A DNA stretch of 33,507 nucleotides from CAYJAD01 sp964368075 (GTDB lineage: Bacteria; Desulfobacterota; Desulfovibrionia; Desulfovibrionales; Desulfovibrionaceae), in contig CAYJAD010000021.1 of assembly GCA_964368075.1 (NCBI GenBank), forward strand, positions 1 to 33,507. Reading direction: 5' to 3'. The notes beneath the pieces are model-generated. The model was not told where the DNA came from, made no database searches, and was given only the letters and a program-made list of their open reading frames with translations. Position numbers and translations under genes: made by a program. This document shows, in pieces, positions 1 through 7,542 of this stretch (its first letter is position 1; each line of letters starts with the position of its first letter).

Positions 1-1
1 T

Positions 2-421
2 ATAGAGAATATATTTATTGAAGAATGTGTTCTATGCAAAGTGCCTGTACCTAAAGATCAGCTTTGCCGTCTTGGTACAGCGCAAGCCCAATTGGGTGAA
101 GCCGTTGTGGGAGAGCATGTTTTTGATAAACAAGGAAAGTTTCGTATACACTTAAAAGAGTTAACTCTACAGCATTTGCACGACTTAAGCCCCAAAGGAA
201 TATTAATGCAAAAATTGCACAATTTTCTGCAACAGTATTTGCCAGGCACCTTAGAATATGATGTCGTTTTGTATGCTAAAAAAAATATACGTGTGCGTTC
301 TTCTTATCTTGGAAACGGCACGCATCAAGGGCAAAATAAATCGAATTTACGCCTTGGGCAAACAGCATTTTTACATAATCCTTCGCGTTCTATACCGCGA
401 GTGCAACATTATTTTTCTCGT
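2..421 (+). CDS. tssG: TssG, T6SS baseplate subunit (C-terminal part, truncated at both ends)
   Basis: About 140 codons are open in frame 2 from the window edge to the 10-N gap. The peptide (...CRLGTAQAQLG..VVGEHVFDKQGKFRIHL...) matches the C-terminal end of TssG (VasB/ImpH, DUF1305): the LG-x-A-x-LG stretch, then V-G-x-x-V/F-x-D-x-x-x-K-F-R, then a strand resembling the closing 'LRLGxTxFL'. TssG works with TssE, TssF and TssK in the cytoplasmic baseplate on which the sheath and Hcp tube assemble. The 5' end lies outside the window and no stop is seen before the Ns; reading on through the gap would run into a terminator-like hairpin, so the true stop is probably inside the gap. Family call is fairly firm; the 3' end is unknown. 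Confidence 0.8.
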
Positions 422-431
422 NNNNNNNNNN
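422..431. other. Assembly gap (10 N)
   Basis: Ten Ns follow the last readable tssG codon. The flanks do not repeat each other, unlike the gap at 29405, so the gap may hold real missing sequence including the tssG stop. A G-rich hairpin begins 36 bases downstream, and such hairpins recur in this window, which could explain why assembly stopped here. Confidence 0.95.
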
Positions 432-467
432 ATAAGAGGGAATTTGTTTTTTGGGTTTATGATTTTT

Positions 468-511
468 TTGGGGAGGGGAGCTTTTTTAGGAAAAAAAGCT
501 CCCCTCCCCAA
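468..511 (+). terminator. G-rich/A-tract hairpin after tssG
   Basis: A perfect inverted repeat: left arm TTGGGGAGGGGAGCTTTTTT, loop AGG, then an A-tract followed by GCTCCCCTCCCCAA. The 20-bp stem has G/C-rich outer and A/T-rich inner halves and lies between tssG and vgrG1. It is most simply an intrinsic terminator that separates the upstream tss genes from the vgrG set. Related hairpins occur at 27420, 28679 and 28868. Confidence 0.7.
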
Positions 512-532
512 ACCCCACCCCTCAAAAAAACC

Positions 533-592
533 ATTTCTGTGAGTTGTTATATTTTAGATTTAACGCTAGAAGATGTAATATTTCTGTGAGTT
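533..592 (+). repeat. 13-bp direct repeat upstream of vgrG1
   Basis: ATTTCTGTGAGTT occurs at 533-545 and again at 580-592, 47 bases apart, each followed by a T-rich stretch, in the short region between the hairpin and the vgrG1 ribosome binding site. It could be a paired regulator site or the trace of a small duplication; no clear -35/-10 pair with good spacing was identified here. Confidence 0.5.
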
Positions 593-628
593 AAGTTCTT
601 ATGTTTTTAGTATTATAAGGAGAATACC

Positions 629-3600
629 ATGACCCAGCAAAGTACAAAGCCCAGAGAAATTTTTCACTTCACCTCCTCTGCCATCAAAGCAGAAACCTGT
701 AAAGTAGTACGATTTTCCGGCACAGAAGGCTTGAGCACTTTATATTCTTTTGAAATTACCTTAGCTTGCCAAGAATTTATTGATACTCGCAAATTTCTTA
801 TATCGCCTTGCACCTTACGCATAGAACGCAGCGCAGGCCAAAGCGTTAACTTTCACGGTTTTCCTGCCTCTTGCTCACAAAATTCACACCATAATGGCTG
901 GACGTTTTACACTATTACTCTTGTGCCGCAATTTTCTAAACTCAATGGTATTGTACACAATGCTATTTTTCTTAATAAAAATGTTCAAGAAATCGTTCAA
1001 GAAGTGCTTAAGCATTGTGGAACAATTAAACCACAACATACATTTCAGCTATTAAAAAGTTATCCTAAGCAAGAATTTTCCATGCAATATAATGAAGATG
1101 CTTACGCCTATATCAACTATTTTTTAGAGCGTGAAGGTATTTATTATTATTTTGACCAGCAAAGTACACAGGAAAAAATCATTTTTTGCGATGCGCCCAC
1201 AACCCATCTTCCCATCGTGGGCAATGCCCATATAACATATTCGCCTGTCAGTGGTCTTGAAAGCATTTATACCGATGAGGTGATTACCTCTTTTACTACA
1301 GTACAAAGCCCCCTACCCAAATATGTGCATGTGCGTGATTATGATTGGAAAAACCCCAACTTCACCTTAGAAGCCAAAGCCACTGTAGACGAGCACGGCT
1401 TAGGCGATTTGTTCTTTTATGGCGACGGTTTTACCACCACAAAGGAAGGAGAGCGCCTTGCCAAAATACGCGCTCAAGCTTTGTATTGTAAAGGCACGGT
1501 ATATCATGGCACAAGCTCCGTACCACGTATAAGCCCCGGTTATATTTTTAACTTAGAAAAACATTTTGACCCTTCGTGCAATGCCTCTTACAGCATTACC
1601 CATGTACATCACGAAGGTAGCCAAGAAGGCTATATTTCCATGGTGCTTGGCATAAACATTGCTAACCCTACCGATGCGGTATATTATCGTAATAGTTTTA
1701 CATGTATTGAAAAAAACACGGTATTTCGTGCGCCGCACAAAACAGAACGCAAAAAAATATCTGGCATGATTCACGCTTTTATTGATACTGCTGGTCAAAG
1801 CAAAACTCCCGAAATAGATGACTATGGTCGCTACAAAGTAGTTTTCCCACAAGATATTTCCGGCAGAGGCACCGGCAAGGCTTCTTGCTGGCTGCGCAGA
1901 GCGCAACCTTCTGTGGGGCTTGGCTACGGCACATCATTTCCGCTTGATGCCGGTGTCGAGGTGCTTATAAGCTTTACCGAAGGCCACCCAGACCGCCCCT
2001 TCATTGCCTCCGCCATTGCCAATAGAGAATCAGCCGCCAGAGATAATAGCGCTTCTGCGCTTTTTTCCGGCCTAAGCACAGCCGGAGGTAGTGGTCTCAC
2101 CTTTAATGATAAAGCCGAAAAACAGGGTTTTAATTTGCAGTCAGGCAGTTTGCGCTCCGGTTTATTTATGGCTTCTGGCAGTTTAGATTCCAGTATCATG
2201 CAATCAGACAGTCTTAATACAGTAAGCTCTACCACAAACTTTACGCATGCCAGTATAGCAAATACCATTGCCTCTCGCGTAAAAAGCAGTATGAGCGTCA
2301 CTGGCAATCCCGGCGCCTTTTCCATTATCAACATGGTACTAAAAGAGCTCACCAATATTAGTACAGCCGGTGCAACCAATGCCAAACTTAGAGCCACACA
2401 AGCAGAAACGGATAATCCGGAAGATACCTCCGCCGACAAAGAAAAAATGGGCTGGGACTTCACCACAGACATTCTTAAAGTACTGAGTTTTTTTTCTGCT
2501 ACAACAGAAAAAATGTTAGGTGTCACTAAGAGTCACTTAGGCACGAATCCTTCACCTTATATTTCTACTTTAAGCTCAGGTGATAATGGTGCTTCGCTTA
2601 CCTTGCAATCAAAATTGACAAGAAAGCTTCGCATCATGCTTATAGCAGAAGCTGTGCTTTCTTTAACAGCAAGAAGTTATACCGAAGCTACAGCCATTAT
2701 GGCAACACAACAAGATCAGAAAGACATAGAAAAAGCAGAAGCAGATGCAAGAGCACAAAACGAAACAGACAAAGAGACAGCACAAAATGAAATCACACAA
2801 AAATATAACAACTTAAGAGCCGAAGAAAAAGAAAAATTAGACGCTGGAATCATAGATCAAGAGCAATACGATGCAAAGCTTGCAGAATATGCTATACAAG
2901 AACAAAATGAAAAAGCTGCATGTGCTCAAAACATGGACGCAGAACTGGAAGAAGAGCTACATTTACAAGCCATGCAAAAAAAGCAAACCATGACGCGAAA
3001 TAATACCACGGCACTAACAGCCTTACTTTCTGAAGTGGTGGCATTTATTACCGTATTTGGCAGCAGTGGTGGCATAAAAACAGCAACAACCAATTTTGGA
3101 GGCGTTAAAATAAAATCTGATGACGCCAACGTAGCCCTCACTTCAGAAACAGGCACTCACGTTTCTTCCAATAAAAATATTTCCCTTGTCGCTTTGCCCG
3201 GCGCCTCTAAAAACGTCTTTAATGCTACGGCCGATGATCTTGTAAAAATGCACGCTCAAAGTATGGGTATTACCGGTAACGAAGCATTTATCTTTAATGA
3301 AACAGATAACATGCGTGTGCTGGCACACGAAACAGGCGCTTTCTTTGCCGGAAAAAGCCTTGCATTAGAATCTGATAGCAATATCACCATAAGCAATAAC
3401 CCTAAAGCAAGCACTTATAAAGCAGGTACTAAGAGTTCATTGGCAGCGTTAAACATTGTGCCGGATTCTGTAACAGACGTGGCATCAAGTGTCGTTGCTG
3501 TTCCTACAGTTCCTGCAGCACCTGCCCCCCCCAGAACTACCTACAGCGAACTCGTGTTCAACGATGCCAGCTGCACCCTTACCAACAAAGGGGACGAGCT

Positions 3601-3952
3601 TTTACTACAACAAGAGGCTACACCAAATACAGGTACATTAAAAGTACTACGCAAAGAAAACACTGCCATAAAAAACTCCTTAGAACTTACCAATACCAGT
3701 TCTAAACTTACCTTTAACGCACACTCTTTAGAAATTACCGATGCGCAGACTAAAATATTACACGGCACCAAGGTAAATATAGAAAGTACTAAAGAAGTTC
3801 AAATAACAGGGAAGACAGATATTACGCTCTCTGCCACGCAAAACTGCAACATATATGGCAAGCAAAGTATTTTACTCAGTGGTAATTGGGGAAAAATTAA
3901 AGCCACCAACTCATCTCTTATAGTGAACAACAAAGTAATATATCTTAACTAA
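629..3952 (+). CDS. vgrG: VgrG spike protein 1, with long C-terminal extension
   Basis: 1107 residues, start ATG preceded by AAGGAG. Residues about 1-470 are a standard VgrG core: the gp27-like region (FHFTSSAIKAETCKVVRFSG..., NEDAYAYINYFLEREGIYYYF) and the gp5-type OB fold with the WLRRAQPSVGLGYGTSFPLD..VEVLISFTEGHPDRPFI signature. VgrG trimers form the puncturing tip of the T6SS tube. Beyond the core the protein is unusually long. Residues about 515-820 are a helical insertion with four hydrophobic patches and a Glu/Gln/Lys-rich coiled coil (about 694-790). After that come short-period beta-helix strands restarting at KIKSDDANVAL and ending with a GNWGKI motif and a hydrophobic terminus. 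Members of the family are often 600-800 residues. It is the most divergent of the three tandem paralogues. Confidence 0.95.
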   Translation: MTQQSTKPREIFHFTSSAIKAETCKVVRFSGTEGLSTLYSFEITLACQEFIDTRKFLISPCTLRIERSAGQSVNFHGFPASCSQNSHHNGWTFYTITLVPQFSKLNGIVHNAIFLNKNVQEIVQEVLKHCGTIKPQHTFQLLKSYPKQEFSMQYNEDAYAYINYFLEREGIYYYFDQQSTQEKIIFCDAPTTHLPIVGNAHITYSPVSGLESIYTDEVITSFTTVQSPLPKYVHVRDYDWKNPNFTLEAKATVDEHGLGDLFFYGDGFTTTKEGERLAKIRAQALYCKGTVYHGTSSVPRISPGYIFNLEKHFDPSCNASYSITHVHHEGSQEGYISMVLGINIANPTDAVYYRNSFTCIEKNTVFRAPHKTERKKISGMIHAFIDTAGQSKTPEIDDYGRYKVVFPQDISGRGTGKASCWLRRAQPSVGLGYGTSFPLDAGVEVLISFTEGHPDRPFIASAIANRESAARDNSASALFSGLSTAGGSGLTFNDKAEKQGFNLQSGSLRSGLFMASGSLDSSIMQSDSLNTVSSTTNFTHASIANTIASRVKSSMSVTGNPGAFSIINMVLKELTNISTAGATNAKLRATQAETDNPEDTSADKEKMGWDFTTDILKVLSFFSATTEKMLGVTKSHLGTNPSPYISTLSSGDNGASLTLQSKLTRKLRIMLIAEAVLSLTARSYTEATAIMATQQDQKDIEKAEADARAQNETDKETAQNEITQKYNNLRAEEKEKLDAGIIDQEQYDAKLAEYAIQEQNEKAACAQNMDAELEEELHLQAMQKKQTMTRNNTTALTALLSEVVAFITVFGSSGGIKTATTNFGGVKIKSDDANVALTSETGTHVSSNKNISLVALPGASKNVFNATADDLVKMHAQSMGITGNEAFIFNETDNMRVLAHETGAFFAGKSLALESDSNITISNNPKASTYKAGTKSSLAALNIVPDSVTDVASSVVAVPTVPAAPAPPRTTYSELVFNDASCTLTNKGDELLLQQEATPNTGTLKVLRKENTAIKNSLELTNTSSKLTFNAHSLEITDAQTKILHGTKVNIESTKEVQITGKTDITLSATQNCNIYGKQSILLSGNWGKIKATNSSLIVNNKVIYLN

Positions 3953-4059
3953 AAAACTTTGTAGAACTTTAAAAGCACGGTATTCTTTCTTGAAGTGTTT
4001 TTACAAATTCAAAAATATAACATTTTAATATATTATTTTTTTGACCTTTGGAGACAGGC

Positions 4060-7000
4060 ATGACCCAACAACAAATACAGCATAGAGAACGTTTCTTCTT
4101 TGAGTCATCTGCCTTAAAGCAAGAAAGTTGTAAAGTGGTGCGCTTTTCCGGTGTGGAAGGCTTAAACACCTTATATTCTTTTGAATTAACCCTTGCAAGT
4201 CAAAATTTCTTAGATATGGATACCTTTATGGTATCACCCTGCACCCTAAAAATTGCCAGAGACCAAGCCAAGGCTGTGCAATTTCATGGTTTTCCCACTT
4301 CTTGCACACAAAAAAGCCATATTAATGGTTGGACATTTTATACTGTCACCATGGAACCGCAATTTTCGCGTTTGCGCGGTATTGTGCATAATGCCATCTA
4401 TTTAAATAAAAATGTGCAAGAAATTGTAGATAAAGCCTTAGAACATTGTGGTAGAATAAAACCGGAATATAAATTTAATCTACAAAATGCCTATTCTGCC
4501 TACGAATTTTCTATGCAATACAATGAAGATGTCTATGCGTATATCTCCCACTTTTTAGAGCGTGAGGGCATATATTATTACTTTGACCAGCAAAGCAATC
4601 AAGAAAAAGTTATTTTTAGCGATGCCCCCATAAATCATACCCCCATAGAAGGCAATGCTACCCTTACCTATTCACCTTCCAGTGGCCTTGAAACGCTTTA
4701 TATGGATGAAGTCGTTGTTTCTTTTAACAAAATGCATACACCACTCCCCAAATATGTGCATGTGCGTGATTATGATTGGCAGAACCCCAATATACCAGTC
4801 GTGGCCACTGCCATAGTCAAGGAACAAGGCCTTGGGGAACTTTTCTTCTATGGCGATGGCTTTACCACCGCCGATGAAGGACAAAGACTAGCCAATATTC
4901 GTGCTCAAGCCCTTCGTTGTAGGGGTGTCACCTTTCAAGGTTCCAGTGCGGTACCACGCCTAAGCCCCGGCTATATTTTCACGCTTGATAAACATTTTGA
5001 TACTTCATGCAATGCCCAATACCTTATTACCGAAGTGCGCCACGAGGGCAGCCAAGAAGGCTATCTTTCCATGATGCTTGGCATTACCCTTGAGCACCCT
5101 ACTGACACGGTGTATTATCGAAATTCCTTTACTTGCATAGAAAAAGATGTGCAATTTCGCGCAGAACATCGCACAGAGCGTAAAAAAATCTCCGGCATGA
5201 TACATGCCTTTATTGATGCTGCCTCCGATTCCGGCATTCCGGAAATAGACGCTTTTGGACGATATAAAGTGATTTTTCCGCAAGATATTTCCGGCAGAGA
5301 GGCCGGCAAGGCTTCTTGCTGGCTACGCAGGGCTCAGCCTTCTGTGGGGCTTGGCTATGGCACTTCCTTCCCTTTAGATCCGGGGGTCGAAGTACTTATA
5401 GGCTTTACCGACGGGAACCCCGACCGCCCCTTCATTGCCGCCGCTCTTGCCAATAGCGAAACAGGAACAATGGATCATGAAGGCAATGCTCTTTTTTCCG
5501 GCATGACCACAGCCGGCGGTGGTGGACTCACCTTCCACGATAAAGGGGAAAAACAAGCCTTAAATTTAGCCACTGGTAGTGGGCGTTCCGGTTTATTTAT
5601 GACCTCTGGTAGTCTTGATGTCTCTATATTGCAAGCAGATCATTTTCACTCCAACAGCTCACTTTCTTCTAGTACTAGTGCTACTCTCGCAAATAAGCTT
5701 TCGTCTCGCATAAGTGCTTCTATTTCTGCCAGCTCTACATACAAAACAAAAACTATAGTACTTTTCTTGCTCAAAGCTTTTGCTAAAGGGCTAAGTCCTG
5801 TTGTTGCAATAAAAAATGCAAATATGGCTATAGCTAAAGACGCCTACTCTAAAGGGGGATCCAAAGAAGATTTCAACAATGCTAAAGCCAGCTACGAAAA
5901 TACAAAGCAATTTACTCAACGTGTACAAAGCACTACAAAACTTGCAATTTCTTTAATTAACATTTTTGATACTTGTTCTGAGCTATCAAAAAATGGCAAA
6001 GAAAGCCCTCGCTATATCACAGACTTAATCAGCAGTGAAACTAAGTCGGAAGGAAAGCTTTCTTTACTTGCTCCTGTTAGCTCTGCTAAAGATTGGTCTC
6101 TATTTATAGCTGACATGCTGCTTGAACTAACAGCAAAAGGTTCAGATTTATACAATGCCAGCCGTGCTATTCATAAAGAAAATGAAAGCACAATAAAAGA
6201 CAGCAATAATAACACGGACATTACTGCTGAAACTAAAAAAAAATTTGGACAAGTAAGGTATATGGCTGCAACTATTCCCCCTTTAGCTGCAGAGCTGTTA
6301 GCCATTGTATCCATGATTAAAGGACATCTGCAAGCAAAAGAATTTAGTGGTGTGCGTATTAAATCTGACGACAAAAATGTAGCCATAGCCTCAGCCACAA
6401 ACACACATATTGCCTCTAATGGAAGTATAAGCCTTATTGCAAGAGCTAGTACTTCTGAAAAAGAAGATAACGGCGCACTATCTGATGTAAACGAAAAGTC
6501 TGAACAGGCTTTAGTAGCTGGTATAAACGCTGTGGCAGAAATTGATAAACCTTACCTATACGGCGAAGCGCAAAATGTAAGATTTAAAGCCCATAACGAT
6601 ATATTCATTAATGCCACTCATAATACAAACATATGTAGCATGAATGCAAATATAGCCGCCACTAGTAATGCAATTATAAATGCTGAGAATACAACCCTAG
6701 CTAGCACTGAAAATGCAATCATAAATACCGGTAACAGTGCAATCATAAATGCTAAAGAAAATGCTAGTATTTCAGGTGCTCAGAATATAAACATACATGC
6801 CACTAAGAATGTAAATATTTCTTCCAAAAAAAATATACTCCTGCTCGCTCCAAGTTCTGATAAGGCAGAAGCGGCGGCTAAGGCGGCAGAGACAGCTACA
6901 GCTAAAGCTAAAAAAGCTCAGGATATTGCTATTAATCCTAAATCTACTGAGAACGACAAGAAGCAAGCCTACGAGGCCGCAAAAAAGGCTGCAAAGGAGG

Positions 7001-7227
7001 CTGCGGATGCTGCAGAAAAAGCTGCTCAGGCTGTCCCTAATAATAATGACGTTATTAATTCGAGCAAACCCTACTTATATGGCAAAGCAGGCAGTATAGG
7101 CTTTGAGGCGGACGCCTTCACTGTTAAAACTTCAAGTTTGAAATTTAAAGGTACATGGGGCGGACTTACCGGAGATAGTAAAAAAGGCAAATTAGCTCTT
7201 GATGGCAATATAATAACCATTGGCTAA
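4060..7227 (+). CDS. vgrG: VgrG spike protein 2, with two inserted helical segments
   Basis: 1055 residues from the ATG at 4060. A TTG 12 bases upstream is also open, but it lies inside the TTTGGAGA ribosome binding site, and MTQQ... at 4060 matches the starts of both sister genes. The first 470 residues are a VgrG core almost identical in pattern to VgrG3 (NEDVYAYISHFLEREGIYYYF; WLRRAQPSVGLGYGTSFPLD). Residues about 525-762 form the helical insertion also seen in the sisters. The beta-helix then resumes at GVRIKSDDKNVAIASATNT and runs through many 'xINAxxN' rungs. A second, Ala/Lys-rich coiled-coil insert (about 931-993) interrupts the helix, after which a second PYLYG motif starts the final rungs. 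It would form part of the T6SS spike. Confidence 0.95.
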   Translation: MTQQQIQHRERFFFESSALKQESCKVVRFSGVEGLNTLYSFELTLASQNFLDMDTFMVSPCTLKIARDQAKAVQFHGFPTSCTQKSHINGWTFYTVTMEPQFSRLRGIVHNAIYLNKNVQEIVDKALEHCGRIKPEYKFNLQNAYSAYEFSMQYNEDVYAYISHFLEREGIYYYFDQQSNQEKVIFSDAPINHTPIEGNATLTYSPSSGLETLYMDEVVVSFNKMHTPLPKYVHVRDYDWQNPNIPVVATAIVKEQGLGELFFYGDGFTTADEGQRLANIRAQALRCRGVTFQGSSAVPRLSPGYIFTLDKHFDTSCNAQYLITEVRHEGSQEGYLSMMLGITLEHPTDTVYYRNSFTCIEKDVQFRAEHRTERKKISGMIHAFIDAASDSGIPEIDAFGRYKVIFPQDISGREAGKASCWLRRAQPSVGLGYGTSFPLDPGVEVLIGFTDGNPDRPFIAAALANSETGTMDHEGNALFSGMTTAGGGGLTFHDKGEKQALNLATGSGRSGLFMTSGSLDVSILQADHFHSNSSLSSSTSATLANKLSSRISASISASSTYKTKTIVLFLLKAFAKGLSPVVAIKNANMAIAKDAYSKGGSKEDFNNAKASYENTKQFTQRVQSTTKLAISLINIFDTCSELSKNGKESPRYITDLISSETKSEGKLSLLAPVSSAKDWSLFIADMLLELTAKGSDLYNASRAIHKENESTIKDSNNNTDITAETKKKFGQVRYMAATIPPLAAELLAIVSMIKGHLQAKEFSGVRIKSDDKNVAIASATNTHIASNGSISLIARASTSEKEDNGALSDVNEKSEQALVAGINAVAEIDKPYLYGEAQNVRFKAHNDIFINATHNTNICSMNANIAATSNAIINAENTTLASTENAIINTGNSAIINAKENASISGAQNINIHATKNVNISSKKNILLLAPSSDKAEAAAKAAETATAKAKKAQDIAINPKSTENDKKQAYEAAKKAAKEAADAAEKAAQAVPNNNDVINSSKPYLYGKAGSIGFEADAFTVKTSSLKFKGTWGGLTGDSKKGKLALDGNIITIG

Positions 7228-7255
7228 TGCGTATTCACAGTGAAAAAGAAGCTAA

Positions 7256-7400
7256 GGAAACACTGATTTAATAGATTTTTTGTTCTCTAACAAGGAAGGC
7301 GAATTTTGCTAAGGGTGCATAGTATATAGACATACATGCAGTCTTAGTAAGATGAGTCTGACGCAGTTAGAGGGCGAAAAGGCATTTAATCAGTGTTTCC
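7256..7400. mobile_element. 145-bp MITE-like palindromic element with CTAA target duplication
   Basis: The ends are 17-bp inverted repeats with one mismatch: GGAAACACTGATTTAAT at 7256-7272 and ATTTAATCAGTGTTTCC at 7384-7400. The directly flanking bases are CTAA at 7252-7255 and again at 7401-7404, i.e. a 4-bp target duplication. Internal segments are also partly complementary (CTCTAAC near 7286 with GTTAGAG near 7366, and CTAAG/CTTAG nearer the centre), so the whole element could fold on itself. There is no ORF. A YTAR-type 4-bp target is known for IS5-group transposases, so it may be a non-autonomous derivative mobilised by such an element; that link is inference. It lies between vgrG2 and vgrG3 and accounts for much of the 315-base stretch without a gene there. 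Confidence 0.75.
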
Positions 7401-7542
7401 CTAAAGAAATTTTAAGCGAAAACAAGAGTATTCACTAAAAAACTTTACATGCGCATAAAAGCAAGGCATTGTACTAATAGTTTTTTAATTTATACACAAT
7501 ATGTGCTTACATAATAATTCTTTCGCACTTTTGGAGACAAGC

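Noticed and set aside
432..589. Continuation of the tssG reading frame past the 10-N gap
   Set aside because: The frame runs through a perfect terminator-like hairpin and encodes low-complexity residues unlike TssG.
1924..2526. 200-residue reading frame on the minus strand inside vgrG1
   Set aside because: Antisense to a strongly supported VgrG; low-complexity Ser/Leu-rich product with no recognisable feature. Similar antisense frames inside vgrG2, vgrG3 and the DUF2169 gene are rejected for the same reason.
4048..4059. TTG start for VgrG2 at 4048
   Set aside because: The TTG is part of the TTTGGAGA ribosome binding site of the ATG at 4060, whose MTQQ start matches the paralogues.
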